Assembly: GCA_017395935.1 (NCBI GenBank)
Contig: JAFQNL010000008.1
Span: forward strand, 1-63,547
DNA: 63,547 bases
From: Oscillospiraceae bacterium
Lineage (GTDB): Bacteria > Bacillota > Clostridia > Oscillospirales > Oscillospiraceae
Reading direction: 5' to 3'
In this document: in pieces, positions 34,732 through 44,630 of the stretch
How the letters are laid out: each line of letters starts with the position of its first letter
Numbering within the stretch: position 1 is the first letter of the stretch
The notes under the pieces: generated by a model
What the model was told of the DNA's origin: nothing
The model's database searches: none
What the model saw: only the letters and a program-made list of their open reading frames with translations
Position numbers and translations under genes: made by a program

Positions 34732-35974
34732 GTTCAAGGGAAGCCGCGGGTCGTATATGCTGCTGTCCCTGCTGATCGCCGTGATCTGCTGGCTCTATGT
34801 CGACCTTGCGAGAATGCCCGATGCCCGGGTAACCATCAGCCATATTCCCGTTTCCTTTGTCAACGACGAGGATCTTGTTGAAGAAAACCTGCTGATTTTG
34901 GACGAAGATCCTACTATCAGCGTAACTGTTTCTGGTCCCAGAAGCGTGATTACCAAGCTGAACCGGAATAATATTACTATAACGGCAAATGCTTCCGAGA
35001 TCGACGGTCCCGGCCTTTACAGTCTTGACTGCTATGTTGCGCTGCCCAGTTCGATTACCAGCGCAAGTGCAAATCCGGTTCGCGTTACAGCTCGAAGCAC
35101 GACAGCCATCGACGTGACAGTAGTCCGTATGGAGAGTAAGGTGGTTCCTATCCGGGCTGAGTTTACCGGCTCGGTGGCAGAACAGCGCTTCTACGATGAA
35201 AACAGCTTTGTTCTCCAGCAGACCAGTCTCCAGATTAGCGGCGAGGAAAGCCAGGTCAGCGCTGTCAGCTATGCCAAGGTTGTGCTCAGCGAGTCCGATC
35301 TGACCGAGACCTGGACCGGATGGCTGAATGTGATTCTCTGTGATCAGGACGGTCAGGTTATTGAACCGGACAATCTGAATCTGGAAGTAGACGCGATCTC
35401 CGTGGCCTTCTATGTAGAATGTATGAAGGAAGTAGATCTGACCGTAAGCCTGATTCCCGGAGGCGGAGCTACCTCTGAAAATGCCCAATACGATATCGTG
35501 CCTAAAACAATTACTGTTTATGGTCAGGAGGTCGTGCTGAACAATCTGGAGACCATTGATCTGGGTAAGATTGATTTGAGTCAGATTGTAACCAGTGGTG
35601 AATTTACCTTCGACATCAAGCTGCCGGATGGTGTCAGCGGCCGTGATGACCAGACGCAGGCAACTGTTCAGGTTAGCATTCTTGGTCTTGAGACGCAAAA
35701 AATTTCCGTTTCTAAGGTCAGGCTGGTCAATGCTCCTGAGGGATGGACGTTCCGATATGATCCGCTGGAAGTGCGGGTACGGGGCAAGGCAGAAGATCTC
35801 AAGCTGCTTGTCGAGGACGATATTCAGATCACCCTTGACCTGGAGGGCGTCGAGCTGGTTGATGGTGTTCCTGTGACGATTCCCGCGGAGGTTACTGCTG
35901 CAGGCATGCCCGAACTGGGTATTCTGGGCAGCTACTCGGTAGAGGTAGTACCTGCGGTAAAGAGCACAGAGTGA
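34721..35974 (+). CDS. cdaR: YbbR-domain regulator CdaR
   Basis: A 417-residue membrane-anchored protein with one N-terminal helix (residues about 9-27) and several extracytoplasmic YbbR repeats, for example ISHIPVSFVNDEDLVEENLL and DLTVSLIPGG. It partners and modulates CdaA. Translation is coupled through the 11-nt overlap. glmM, which often follows in Bacillus, is not here. Confidence 0.92.
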   Translation: MWSKFKGSRGSYMLLSLLIAVICWLYVDLARMPDARVTISHIPVSFVNDEDLVEENLLILDEDPTISVTVSGPRSVITKLNRNNITITANASEIDGPGLYSLDCYVALPSSITSASANPVRVTARSTTAIDVTVVRMESKVVPIRAEFTGSVAEQRFYDENSFVLQQTSLQISGEESQVSAVSYAKVVLSESDLTETWTGWLNVILCDQDGQVIEPDNLNLEVDAISVAFYVECMKEVDLTVSLIPGGGATSENAQYDIVPKTITVYGQEVVLNNLETIDLGKIDLSQIVTSGEFTFDIKLPDGVSGRDDQTQATVQVSILGLETQKISVSKVRLVNAPEGWTFRYDPLEVRVRGKAEDLKLLVEDDIQITLDLEGVELVDGVPVTIPAEVTAAGMPELGILGSYSVEVVPAVKSTE

Positions 35975-36000
35975 GTCAATGCCCGAAAAGCCTGAAAGAC

Positions 36001-36029
36001 TTTACAGACAATGAGTTTTTTGATATAAT
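36001..36029 (+). promoter_or_regulatory. Strong sigma-A promoter of yicC-remA-gmk-rpoZ
   Basis: TTTACA (36001-36006), 17-nt spacer, TG-A-TATAAT with TATAAT at 36024-36029. It lies 47 nt before yicC. Confidence 0.88.
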
Positions 36030-36076
36030 TTTCTCTTGAATTACCGTTTTATTTCCAAAGAAGGGGAGTAGACCTG

Positions 36077-36955
36077 ATGCTCAACAGTATGACCGGTTAT
36101 GGCCGGGGCGAGGCAGTTCTTCACCAGCACACTATTGTTGTCGAGCTGCGCAGTGTGAATAATCGCTATCTGGACTGTAATGTCCGTATCCCCCGAATTT
36201 ATGCCTGTGCTGAGGAGGCAGTGATCTCTGAGATTAAGAGTTCTGTGTCCAGAGGTAAGGTAGATGTCAATGTAACAGTGGATTCTTCCGGAGCTGACGC
36301 AGTTTCTGTGTCTCTGAACCAGCCGGTTGCTGCCGGTTATTTGAAGGCACTTCGGGAGATGGCTCAGACCTATGAACTGAGGGACGACGTCTCCGTCTCG
36401 CTGCTCTCTCGATTCCCTGATGTCTTCCGTGTGGAAAAGGTGCCTGAGAATCTGGAACAGCTCACTGAGGATATCCGTGAGGTGACCAGAATGGCGCTGA
36501 AGGACTATAACGCCATGCGTGAGCGTGAGGGCCAGAAGCTGGCCGAGGATCTGCTCAGCCGTCTGGATCTGATGGAGGCGTATACTGCCCGAGTAGAAGA
36601 GCGCTCTCCTGAAACGGTGGCCGCCTATCGTGAGCGGCTGACCAACCGGATCCGCGAAGTTCTGGAAGATAAGCAGATTGATGAGAGCCGTATCCTGACG
36701 GAAGCTGCCATCTTCGCTGACAAGGTAGCTGTTGCGGAGGAGACCGTTCGTCTGCGCAGTCACATCGCCCAGTTCCGTGACATGATCGCTAAGGGTGGTG
36801 TGATCGGCCGAAAGCTGGACTTCCTGATCCAGGAGATGAATCGTGAAACCAATACGACTGGTTCCAAGTGCAACGATCTGACGCTGTCTACGATTGTAGT
36901 GGACATGAAGGCTGAACTGGAAAAGATCCGCGAACAGGTTCAGAATGTAGAATAA
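36077..36955 (+). CDS. yicC: YicC family endoribonuclease-like protein
   Basis: A 292-residue YicC/YloC protein. It starts [12 protein letters not shown], has the family's central [11 protein letters not shown], and ends with [21 protein letters not shown], all characteristic. Members have been linked to RNA cleavage. It leads the conserved yloC-remA-gmk-rpoZ-priA-def-fmt order. GGGGAG precedes ATG 36077. Confidence 0.94.
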   Translation: MLNSMTGYGRGEAVLHQHTIVVELRSVNNRYLDCNVRIPRIYACAEEAVISEIKSSVSRGKVDVNVTVDSSGADAVSVSLNQPVAAGYLKALREMAQTYELRDDVSVSLLSRFPDVFRVEKVPENLEQLTEDIREVTRMALKDYNAMREREGQKLAEDLLSRLDLMEAYTARVEERSPETVAAYRERLTNRIREVLEDKQIDESRILTEAAIFADKVAVAEETVRLRSHIAQFRDMIAKGGVIGRKLDFLIQEMNRETNTTGSKCNDLTLSTIVVDMKAELEKIREQVQNVE

Positions 36956-36972
36956 CAGGGGAGGGATCAGGG

Positions 36973-37248
36973 ATGATCATGCTGAACATTGGCTATGGCA
37001 ATATGGTCTCGGCCAAGCGTATCATTGCGGTTGTCAGTCCTGACTCAGCCCCCATCAAGCGGATGGTCCAGGAAGCACGGGAGCGGGGAATGCTGATCGA
37101 TGCATCCTTTGGCCGACGTACCCGGTCGGTTTTGATTGCCGATTCTGATCATGTGATTCTCTCTGCGCTGCCTCCGGAGACCATTTCCGGACGTCTGGAA
37201 GGAAAGGAACCATTCGTCAAGGAGGAAGAAATTGATGATCAAGGGTAA
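36973..37248 (+). CDS. remA: RemA-like regulator (DUF370)
   Basis: A 91-residue DNA-binding protein of the RemA/DUF370 family. [20 protein letters not shown] and SAPIKRM are diagnostic, as is GRRTRSVLI. In Bacillus RemA activates matrix and osmoprotection genes as a ring-shaped oligomer. A longer acidic C-terminus follows the core. It overlaps gmk by 14 nt. Confidence 0.92.
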   Translation: MIMLNIGYGNMVSAKRIIAVVSPDSAPIKRMVQEARERGMLIDASFGRRTRSVLIADSDHVILSALPPETISGRLEGKEPFVKEEEIDDQG

Positions 37249-37843
37249 GAAGAGAGGTCAGCTGGTGGTCCTGTCCGGCCCTTCAGGAGTAGGAAAGGGC
37301 ACGGTAATCCAGTATGTCCGGCAGCGTCGACCGGAACTGACTTTTTCCATTTCATATACTACCAGAAAGCCCAGAGAAGGAGAGGTGGACCATGTCCACT
37401 ATCACTATGTCTCAGTTGAGACCTTCCGGCAGATGATTGAAGAAGGGGCTTTCCTCGAGTACACCCGCTATCAGGAAAACTACTATGGAACTGCCAAAGC
37501 TGACGTAGAGGCACTGAGGGAACAAGGTCAGGATGTTCTGCTGGATATCGAAGTGGAGGGCGGCTCCAATGTCCGTCGTCTTTGTCCGGAGTCTACGCTG
37601 ATTTTCCTGTTGCCTCCTTCGTTTGAAGAGCTGGAGGCCCGTCTGCGTGGCCGGAAGAGCGAAAGCGACGAGGTAATCCGAGGCCGCCTTAGCCGGGCTC
37701 GGGAAGAGCTTCAGGAAGTGCCTAATTATGACTTTTTGCTGGTCAACGATCACGTTGAGCAGACCGGCGAGGAGATGCTCGCCATTTTGAAAGCACAGGA
37801 ATGCCGGGTTTCGGCCCGACTTGATTTATTGAAGGAGATGTAA
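37235..37843 (+). CDS. gmk: Guanylate kinase
   Basis: A 202-residue enzyme that turns GMP into GDP. The P-loop [10 protein letters not shown], the GMP-binding [13 protein letters not shown] and YGTAKADVE are intact. ATG 37235 is chosen over the adjacent TTG because AAGGAGGAAGAA is better spaced. It ends 4 nt before rpoZ. Confidence 0.96.
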   Translation: MIKGKKRGQLVVLSGPSGVGKGTVIQYVRQRRPELTFSISYTTRKPREGEVDHVHYHYVSVETFRQMIEEGAFLEYTRYQENYYGTAKADVEALREQGQDVLLDIEVEGGSNVRRLCPESTLIFLLPPSFEELEARLRGRKSESDEVIRGRLSRAREELQEVPNYDFLLVNDHVEQTGEEMLAILKAQECRVSARLDLLKEM

Positions 37844-37847
37844 TGCT

Positions 37848-38045
37848 ATGATTCTCTACCCCATGAACGAACTGCTGCAGGACAAGATCGCCAGCCGTTA
37901 TGAACTGGTTAATCTGGTTGCTCACCGCGCCAGAGAGATTGCCAGCGCTGAGACTGCCGAGGAGCCTCTGACCGAGAAGCCTGTTACCATGGCTCTGAAT
38001 GAAGCGCGTGCCGGCATTCTGATTAAGAGTACCGAGGCAGAATAA
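37848..38045 (+). CDS. rpoZ: RNA polymerase omega subunit
   Basis: A 65-residue omega subunit. ASRYELVNLVAHRAREI and KPVTMALNEARAGIL match the family. It stabilises the beta' subunit. It is short, as in Firmicutes. GAAGGAGATGTAATGCT precedes ATG 37848. A strong terminator follows. Confidence 0.93.
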   Translation: MILYPMNELLQDKIASRYELVNLVAHRAREIASAETAEEPLTEKPVTMALNEARAGILIKSTEAE

Positions 38046-38061
38046 AATATCTGTCTGCATG

Positions 38062-38125
38062 GCAAGGCAAGGGGCGTTAGGGACTCAGAGCCCTGAAAAG
38101 CCTCCTGCCTTGCTGTCTGTTTTTT
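38062..38125 (+). terminator. Nested intrinsic terminator between rpoZ and priA
   Basis: The outer stem GCAAGGCA (38062-38069) pairs with TGCCTTGC (38106-38113). Inside, AGG/CCT extends it and AGGG...CCCT forms a second hairpin. TTTTTT lies at 38120-38125. Confidence 0.8.
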
Positions 38126-38144
38126 GATGAAGGGAGGTATGGGT

Positions 38145-40610
38145 GTGAATCTGCAGAAGAGCTGTAAAGTCGCGGTAGCTGCTGCCACCTATGCCATTGA
38201 CAAGCCCTATACGTATCTTGTCCCGGATCATTTTATCCAGACCATTCAGCCCGGTATGCGGGTTATTGTCCCTTTTGGTCGGGGCAACCGCCGCTCGGAA
38301 GGCGTGATTTTGGAGGTTTGTGGGACTGAAAAAACGGAGAAGCTCAAATGGATCGCGGCTGTTCTAGACGAGGAGCCTGTGCTCTCACTGGAGAATATCA
38401 AGCTTGCAATCTGGATGCGTGAGCGCTGTTTCTGCACGGTTTACGATGCTGTGAAGGCCATGCTTCCGGCAGGTCTCTACTACGATCTTCAGGATCGCTA
38501 TGAACTCGCGGGATGCGTTGCGCTTTCTGAGGAACAGGAGTCGGAGCTGAGTGCTATGGCTCTGCGTGTGCTTCGGGTGATCCGAAACGCCGGCGGTCAG
38601 ATTCAGCGGCGGGATCTCTGTGAGGCGTTTGGACCCGCTGACCCATCCAGAGGGCTTCGACAGCTGCTGGAAGCGGGTGTGATTCGTCTGGAAACCAGTG
38701 CCAAGCGCGGCGTTGGCGACAAGATGGAAGAGATTGCCATGCTTGCGGTTTCCGCTCAGGAGGCGTCAGAGACAGTCTTCCGAAGCCGATCCGGCCTTCG
38801 GAAGGCGGTTATCGGACTGTTGTGCGATGTAGGATCCGCCTCCGCAAAGGACATTGAGTATTTTACGGGCGCCAAGCGGCGAACGCTGACCGAACTGGAA
38901 AAGCAGGGTTTGATCACGTTGTTCCGCCGTGAAGTATTTCGGCGGCCGGAGCTTTCTGATGTGGAACGCCGCTTGCCGCCTCAGCTCAATCAGGAACAGC
39001 AAGCAGCTTCAGACGGGCTCAGCCGTCTAATGGAAGAGAATAGGCCGGCCTGTGCGCTGCTCTATGGCGTGACCGGCTCCGGAAAGACGGCTGTCTACAT
39101 TGATCTGATCCATCGGGTTTTGGCACAGGGCAGATCGGCTCTGGTGCTTGTACCGGAAATTGGGCTTACGCCCCAATTGCTCAGGCAGTTTGCCGCCCAG
39201 TTTGGTGATCAGGTAGCTGTTCTCCATAGCTCGTTGGCTGCCGGGGAACGATATGATGAGTGGAAACGGGCCAAACGCGGGGAAGCCCGGGTGGTCATTG
39301 GGACACGCTCTGCTGTGTTCGCTCCGCTGGAAGATCTTGGGCTCATTGTTCTGGATGAAGAACAGGAGTCAAGTTATAAATCGGAAAATACACCCCGCTA
39401 CCATGCAAGAGACGTGGCTAAATTCCGCTGCAGTCAGAGTGCAGCTCTGCTGCTGCTGGGGTCTGCCACACCGTCGGTAGAGAGCATGTATTATGCCAAA
39501 GAAGGAATCTATCAACTCTTCACCCTCTCCAGCCGATATAACCAAAAGGCGATGCCACGGGTCATGATCTCTGACAGCCGTCAGCAATTGCGTGAGGGCA
39601 ACGATGGCTCTGTCAGCTCTGATTTGCGTCGAGAGTTGGAGGAGAATCTGAAGCGGGGAGAGCAAACGATTCTGTTTCTGAACCGGCGTGGAGCCAGCCG
39701 TATGGTTCTGTGTGCAGAATGCGGTCAGGCGCCTGAGTGCGACAGATGCTCGGTAAAACTGACCTATCATAAGGCAAATGACCGGCTTATGTGCCATTAT
39801 TGTGGACATAGTGAGCCGCTGCCCGACTGCTGTCCCTTCTGTGGCGGCCCGCTGGTTTATGTGGGATACGGCACACAGATGGTGGAAGAGGAGATAAAAG
39901 AGCTCTTTCCGGGCGTTGAGGTCATGCGAATGGACGCTGACACCATCTCAGCCACACACACACACCGCCAGATGCTGGAGCAGTTTGAGCAGGAGCGAAT
40001 TCCTGTTCTGATTGGCACGCAGATGGTGGCCAAGGGGCTGGATTTTGAGAATGTGACACTGGCCGGCGTAATCGACGCCGACCTGAGTCTCCATATAGAT
40101 GACTTCCGAGCCGGTGAACGTACGTTTTCGCTGATCACTCAGGTGGTTGGCCGTGCCGGACGGGGAGGCCGGGAGGGACGCGCCGTTATCCAGACCTTTA
40201 CGCCCAAGAATGACATTATTACTACTGCGGCCCGTCAGGACTACGACAGCTTCTACGAGGGGGAAATCGCTCTGCGCCGTATGCGCCGTTTTCCGCCCTT
40301 TGAGGATATGTTTTTGATTACCGTTTCGGGTATAGACGAAAGTGCTGTGCTGCGCTGCACAATGCGCCTGAGAGACGGATTGAAGGACTGGAAGAACAGC
40401 CCGATTATGGAGGACAGCCCGTTTTCAGTTCTTGGTCCGGCGCCTGCACCGGTGCTTAAAGTAAATGGCCGTTATCGCTACCGGCTTACAGTCAGCGGCC
40501 ATAATTCGCCCGCTATGCGAAATATGATCGCCCAGCTTCTGCGGGCAGCGGCAGTTGACAGCAGAAATAAGGGCGTTTCGGTCCATGCCGACCTAAACCC
40601 AATCGACTAA
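38145..40610 (+). CDS. priA: Primosomal protein PriA (replication restart helicase)
   Basis: An 821-residue superfamily 2 helicase that reloads the replisome at stalled forks. The N-terminal 3'-OH-binding domain (KPYTYLVPDHF) is followed by Walker A GVTGSGKT, Walker B LDEEQESSY and eight zinc-binding cysteines (CAECGQAPECDRC and CHYCGHSEPLPDCCPFC). GTG 38145 is chosen as start since AGGGAGG ends 7 nt before it. The ATG at 38139 is too close to that site and ATG 38127 lies before it. def follows. Confidence 0.95.
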   Translation: MNLQKSCKVAVAAATYAIDKPYTYLVPDHFIQTIQPGMRVIVPFGRGNRRSEGVILEVCGTEKTEKLKWIAAVLDEEPVLSLENIKLAIWMRERCFCTVYDAVKAMLPAGLYYDLQDRYELAGCVALSEEQESELSAMALRVLRVIRNAGGQIQRRDLCEAFGPADPSRGLRQLLEAGVIRLETSAKRGVGDKMEEIAMLAVSAQEASETVFRSRSGLRKAVIGLLCDVGSASAKDIEYFTGAKRRTLTELEKQGLITLFRREVFRRPELSDVERRLPPQLNQEQQAASDGLSRLMEENRPACALLYGVTGSGKTAVYIDLIHRVLAQGRSALVLVPEIGLTPQLLRQFAAQFGDQVAVLHSSLAAGERYDEWKRAKRGEARVVIGTRSAVFAPLEDLGLIVLDEEQESSYKSENTPRYHARDVAKFRCSQSAALLLLGSATPSVESMYYAKEGIYQLFTLSSRYNQKAMPRVMISDSRQQLREGNDGSVSSDLRRELEENLKRGEQTILFLNRRGASRMVLCAECGQAPECDRCSVKLTYHKANDRLMCHYCGHSEPLPDCCPFCGGPLVYVGYGTQMVEEEIKELFPGVEVMRMDADTISATHTHRQMLEQFEQERIPVLIGTQMVAKGLDFENVTLAGVIDADLSLHIDDFRAGERTFSLITQVVGRAGRGGREGRAVIQTFTPKNDIITTAARQDYDSFYEGEIALRRMRRFPPFEDMFLITVSGIDESAVLRCTMRLRDGLKDWKNSPIMEDSPFSVLGPAPAPVLKVNGRYRYRLTVSGHNSPAMRNMIAQLLRAAAVDSRNKGVSVHADLNPID

Positions 40611-40639
40611 GGATAATATGTACGGAGGAAGAGAGAACC

Positions 40640-41137
40640 ATGATTCGTGAGATCGTAAAGAAGGGCGACGAAGTCCTGAATAAGAAGTGCCATCCTGTCA
40701 CCCGTTTTGACCGTAAGCTCCACACTTTGCTGGATGATATGCGTGAGACGCTGATCCAGTCCAACGGAGTCGGTCTGGCAGCTCCTCAGGTGGGGATTCT
40801 CCGCCGTGTGGTCCTCGTCATGAACGAACAGGAGCATATCCATGAACTGATCAATCCTACTATTGTCTCCTGCTCCGGCGAGCAGACTGATCTGGAGGGT
40901 TGTCTGTCCCTGCCCGGCCGTTACGGCATCGTCACCCGGCCCATGGTGGTTAAAGTCCGTGCCCAGGACCGGAACGGCAACTGGTACGAAGTGGAAGATG
41001 AGGGTCTGACTGCCCGCTGCTTCTGCCATGAGCTGGATCATCTGGATGGCCATCTGTTTGATGAGCTCTGCGAGGCTACCTATACGCTTAAGGAGCTGGA
41101 AGAGATGGAAGCTCAGGCAGAGGAGGAAGAGGCCTGA
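40640..41137 (+). CDS. def: Peptide deformylase
   Basis: A 165-residue metalloenzyme that removes the formyl group from new proteins. All three motifs are intact: GVGLAAPQVG, EGCLSLPG with the metal cysteine, and HELDHLDG with the two histidines. GGAGGAAG precedes ATG 40640. The last base of its stop overlaps the fmt start. Confidence 0.97.
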   Translation: MIREIVKKGDEVLNKKCHPVTRFDRKLHTLLDDMRETLIQSNGVGLAAPQVGILRRVVLVMNEQEHIHELINPTIVSCSGEQTDLEGCLSLPGRYGIVTRPMVVKVRAQDRNGNWYEVEDEGLTARCFCHELDHLDGHLFDELCEATYTLKELEEMEAQAEEEEA

Positions 41138-42051
41138 TGCGGATCGTATTTATGGGTACGCCCGACTTTGCTGTGCCCTCTCTAAAGAGACTGATTGCGG
41201 ACGGACACCAGGTTGTCGCCGTCTATACTCAGCCGGACAAGCCGAAGAACCGTGGTATGAAGCTGACCCCTCCTTCTGTGAAGGTGGTAGCCATGGAGCA
41301 TGACATTCCTGTCCTGCAGCCCGTAAAAGTTCGCGAGCCGCAGGTGCTGGAGCAGCTGGCTGCTTTTCAGCCGGAGCTGATTGTAGTTGTTGCCTATGGC
41401 AAGATCCTGCCTCGGGAGATCTTTGAGCTGCCTCCCATGGGCTGTATCAATGTCCATTCCTCTCTGCTTCCGAAGTACCGCGGCGCTGCCCCCATTAACT
41501 GGGCGGTTATCAACGGTGATGAGGAGACCGGAGTTACGATTATGGATATTGCCGAGGCTCTGGATGCCGGCGATATGATCGCAAAAGCCAGCACCAAAAT
41601 CGACCCGGATGAAAGTGTTGAGACCCTTCACGACCGCTTGGCCGAGATGGGCGCTCAGCTGCTGAGTGAAACGGTGGATGCAATCGCCAACGGCAGCGCC
41701 CGCAGAACACCTCAGAATGAGAGCGAGGCTACCTATGCGCCTATGCTCAGCCGTGAGCTCTCTCCGATTGACTGGAACAAGACCGCCAGACAGATCCACG
41801 ATCTGGTCCGCGGCTTAACGCCCTGGCCTGCAACGACAATGGAAGTAGCCGGAACCTCTTTTAAGGTCTTTGCTGTTGAGGAGACCGGCGCTGATACTGA
41901 AAAAGCGCCCGGTATGTTGGTGGGTACAGACAAGAAGGGGATCCTGATGGCCTGCGGAGATGGAAAGGTTCTGCGTGTGGTGGAGGTTCAGGCTCCCGGT
42001 AAGAAGAGAATGAAGGCCGCAGATTATCTTCGTGGCCATCCTATCCAGTGA
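41137..42051 (+). CDS. fmt: Methionyl-tRNA formyltransferase
   Basis: A 304-residue enzyme that formylates initiator methionyl-tRNA, the counterpart of def. FMGTPDFAVPSL starts the family, HSSLLPKYRGAAPINWAVI holds the catalytic Asn-His-Asp region, and a C-terminal tRNA-binding domain follows (ATMEVAGTSFKVFA). It is coupled to def by a one-base overlap. Confidence 0.97.
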   Translation: MRIVFMGTPDFAVPSLKRLIADGHQVVAVYTQPDKPKNRGMKLTPPSVKVVAMEHDIPVLQPVKVREPQVLEQLAAFQPELIVVVAYGKILPREIFELPPMGCINVHSSLLPKYRGAAPINWAVINGDEETGVTIMDIAEALDAGDMIAKASTKIDPDESVETLHDRLAEMGAQLLSETVDAIANGSARRTPQNESEATYAPMLSRELSPIDWNKTARQIHDLVRGLTPWPATTMEVAGTSFKVFAVEETGADTEKAPGMLVGTDKKGILMACGDGKVLRVVEVQAPGKKRMKAADYLRGHPIQ

Positions 42052-42062
42052 GGAGGATCGTT

Positions 42063-42239
42063 GTGGATCTGAAGCCGAAAGAATATATCGTTGATCATAT
42101 CTCCGGGGACTATGCCATGCTCCGCCGGACTGACGCCGCTGCCGACGGTTTGAATCAGGTCGCTCTGGCCCTTTTGCCTGATGGTCTGCAGGTGGGTTCC
42201 CGGCTGCGCTGGGAAATGTTCTCCTACACCCTGATCTGA
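42063..42239 (+). CDS. Small DUF3006-like protein
   Basis: A 58-residue protein. YIVDHISGDYAMLRR resembles the short DUF3006 family (I-V-D-R-I-E-G-D-Y-A) whose function is not known. The start is GTG 42063, since GAGGAGGATCGTT lies before it. It fits between fmt and rsmB with 11- and 2-nt gaps, where many clostridia carry a zinc peptidase gene instead. Confidence 0.65.
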   Translation: MDLKPKEYIVDHISGDYAMLRRTDAAADGLNQVALALLPDGLQVGSRLRWEMFSYTLI

Positions 42240-42241
42240 TT

Positions 42242-43573
42242 ATGGCAGGAAGAAAAAGACTGACCTCTGCCCGAGAGGTGGCGCTGCAGGTGCTTCTGGA
42301 TTGCCGTCAGAAAGGCGCATGGTCTGACGGGGCTCTTTCCAGTCAGATCCGTGAGGCGGAACTTTCTCCCCGGGACGCGGGTCTTGCCAGTCGACTCTGC
42401 TATGGAGTTCAGCAGAATCAGTATCTGCTGGATCATTGGCTGAGTCAGCTGTGTAGTCAGCCACTGAAAAAGCTGGAGCCTGCTGTGTTGGCCGCTCTTG
42501 AGCTGGGGGTCTACCAAATGGCATTTCTGGATCGAATTCCCGTCCGAGCGGCTGTGGATCAGAGTGTGGAACTGACCCGCAGACGGAGCAGAAACCCAAA
42601 AGCTCCCGGCTTAGTCAATGCAGTTTTGCGAAATTTTGACCGCCGCAAAGCGGAACTTCCTATGCCTGAGGAGCTGTGGAAGCGTTACAGCCATCCGCAA
42701 TGGCTGACCGATCTCTTTACGCAGGAGCTGTCCGGCGAGGGGGTAGAGGAGCTTCTGAAAGCCAATAACAGCCAGCCTGCTACCATGATTCAGGCCAATA
42801 CGCTGAAAATTACAGCTGAGCAACTGAAGGTGAGGCTGGAAGAGGAAGGAGTCTCTGACGTCGCTCTTCATCCACAGCTGTCCGGCTGTCTGGAAGTGAC
42901 CGGGACCGGTGATCTGGAAGCGCTGGCCAGCTATCAAGAGGGCTTGTTTCAGGTTCAGGACAGCGCCGCTAAGCTGGCAGTTCTCGCAGCTGGCCCTAAA
43001 CCGGGAATGACAGTGCTGGATGCCTGTGCGGCGCCTGGAGGAAAGAGCTTTCAGGTGGCTATGGCTATGGAAGGAAAGGGGAGTATTCTCTCCTGCGACC
43101 TGCAGGAAAAGAAACTCGGCCGAATCCAGTCCGGTGCCCGGCGGCTGGGAATTGATATGATTCGGACCCGCGCCATGGATGGGCGCTTGTTTGACCAGAC
43201 ACTGGAAGCTGCCTTTGATCTGGTAATTGCTGATGTGCCCTGTTCCGGGCTTGGAATTATCCGAAAAAAACCGGATATCCGCTATAAGGATGCCGAGCCG
43301 CTGGAGTATCTGCCTGCAATTCAGCGGGATATTCTGGAAAATGTCAGCCGGTACGTAGCCCCGGGCGGCACGCTGCTCTATTCGACTTGCACCGTTCTGA
43401 GACGGGAGAATCAGGCTGTTGTCGAAGCGTTTTTGGACAAGCATCCCGAGTTTGAACTGGAGCGCTTCCAGATTCCTATTGCCGGAACCTGTGATGGTAT
43501 GATAACTCTATGGCCCCATATCCATAATACGGATGGATTTTTCATCGGAAAGATGAGGAGAAAGCATGACTGA
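42242..43573 (+). CDS. rsmB: 16S rRNA m5C967 methyltransferase
   Basis: A 443-residue RsmB/Sun protein. The N-terminal NusB-like RNA-binding domain (AREVALQVLLDCRQKGAWSD) is followed by the SAM-dependent methyltransferase. LDACAAPGGKS binds SAM; DVPCSGLG and LLYSTCTV carry the two catalytic cysteines. It overlaps rlmN by 8 nt. Confidence 0.96.
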   Translation: MAGRKRLTSAREVALQVLLDCRQKGAWSDGALSSQIREAELSPRDAGLASRLCYGVQQNQYLLDHWLSQLCSQPLKKLEPAVLAALELGVYQMAFLDRIPVRAAVDQSVELTRRRSRNPKAPGLVNAVLRNFDRRKAELPMPEELWKRYSHPQWLTDLFTQELSGEGVEELLKANNSQPATMIQANTLKITAEQLKVRLEEEGVSDVALHPQLSGCLEVTGTGDLEALASYQEGLFQVQDSAAKLAVLAAGPKPGMTVLDACAAPGGKSFQVAMAMEGKGSILSCDLQEKKLGRIQSGARRLGIDMIRTRAMDGRLFDQTLEAAFDLVIADVPCSGLGIIRKKPDIRYKDAEPLEYLPAIQRDILENVSRYVAPGGTLLYSTCTVLRRENQAVVEAFLDKHPEFELERFQIPIAGTCDGMITLWPHIHNTDGFFIGKMRRKHD

Positions 43574-44594
43574 TATTAAATCTCTGTCCAGAGCGGAACT
43601 GGAAGCGCTGATGGCCTCCTTTGGCCAGCCTAAATTCCGGGCCAAACAGGTGTTTCAGTGGCTTCATCGCGGCGCAGCTTCTTTTGATGAGATGACGAAT
43701 CTGCCTAAGGCGCTGCAACAAAAGCTGGCCGAGGAGTGTCTGCTTACTGTCCCTCAGGTGGAGCGGAAGCAGGTCTCCAAGTTGGACGGCACGATTAAGT
43801 ATCTTTGGAAACTCCATGACGGCAACTTTGTTGAGTCTGTATTTATGCGTTATCAGCACGGCAACACGATTTGTGTTTCCTGTGAAGTTGGCTGCCTGAT
43901 GGGGTGCGCGTTCTGTGCCTCTACACTGGGCGGTCTGATAAGGAAACTGTCTGCCGGAGAGATTCTGGATCAGGTGATCTTTGCGGAAAAAGAGTCCGGC
44001 CAGAAAATCTCTAATATCGTCATGATGGGCATGGGCGAGCCGTTGGATAATTATGATGCGGTCATGCGCTTTCTGGAACTGGTCAATGATCCTGATGGCG
44101 TCAATATCGGTATGCGCCATATTTCCCTTTCTACCTGTGGTTTAGTAGATAAAATTGACAAACTAGCCACTCATCAGTTACAATTAACTTTATCAGTATC
44201 TCTTCACGCGCCGGATGACGAGACTCGCTCCAAGCTGATGCCTGTAAATAAGGCAGTTGGCGTGGATCGGCTGTTCGCCAGTTGCCGTAACTATTTTAAG
44301 ACGACAGGACGGCGAATCTCCTATGAGTATGCTATGGTGGACGGCGTAAATGACCATGACTGGCAGGCTGATCTTTTGGTCAAACATCTGAAGGGAATGC
44401 CCGGCCACGTCAATCTGATTCCGCTTAACGAAGTGCGTGAAAGTCCCTATAAGCCCAGCCGTCGGGTCCGGCAGTTTCAGAAACGGCTGGAGAGTCAGGG
44501 TGTGACAGCGACCGTCCGTCGGAAATTGGGCGGCGACATTGATGCTTCCTGTGGCCAGCTGCGGAAGAAAGCGCTGGGGCTGAAGGACGAATAA
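43566..44594 (+). CDS. rlmN: Dual-specificity RNA methyltransferase RlmN
   Basis: A 342-residue radical SAM enzyme that makes 2-methyladenosine in 23S rRNA and some tRNAs. The cluster motif CLMGCAFC lies near residue 113, GMGEPLDNYD binds SAM, and the C-terminal cysteine sits in DASCGQL. An AT-rich block in the middle (about 44140-44195) uses codons unlike its surroundings and contains a promoter-like sequence. Confidence 0.96.
   Translation: MTDIKSLSRAELEALMASFGQPKFRAKQVFQWLHRGAASFDEMTNLPKALQQKLAEECLLTVPQVERKQVSKLDGTIKYLWKLHDGNFVESVFMRYQHGNTICVSCEVGCLMGCAFCASTLGGLIRKLSAGEILDQVIFAEKESGQKISNIVMMGMGEPLDNYDAVMRFLELVNDPDGVNIGMRHISLSTCGLVDKIDKLATHQLQLTLSVSLHAPDDETRSKLMPVNKAVGVDRLFASCRNYFKTTGRRISYEYAMVDGVNDHDWQADLLVKHLKGMPGHVNLIPLNEVRESPYKPSRRVRQFQKRLESQGVTATVRRKLGGDIDASCGQLRKKALGLKDE
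44155..44184 (+). promoter_or_regulatory. Possible promoter inside rlmN
   Basis: A perfect TTGACA (44155-44160), 18-nt spacer and TACAAT (44179-44184), within an AT-rich island of a GC-rich gene, about 450 nt before prpC. Confidence 0.5.
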
Positions 44595-44630
44595 ACGATT
44601 CTGGATGATACGGAAAGTGAGGCGATTACA

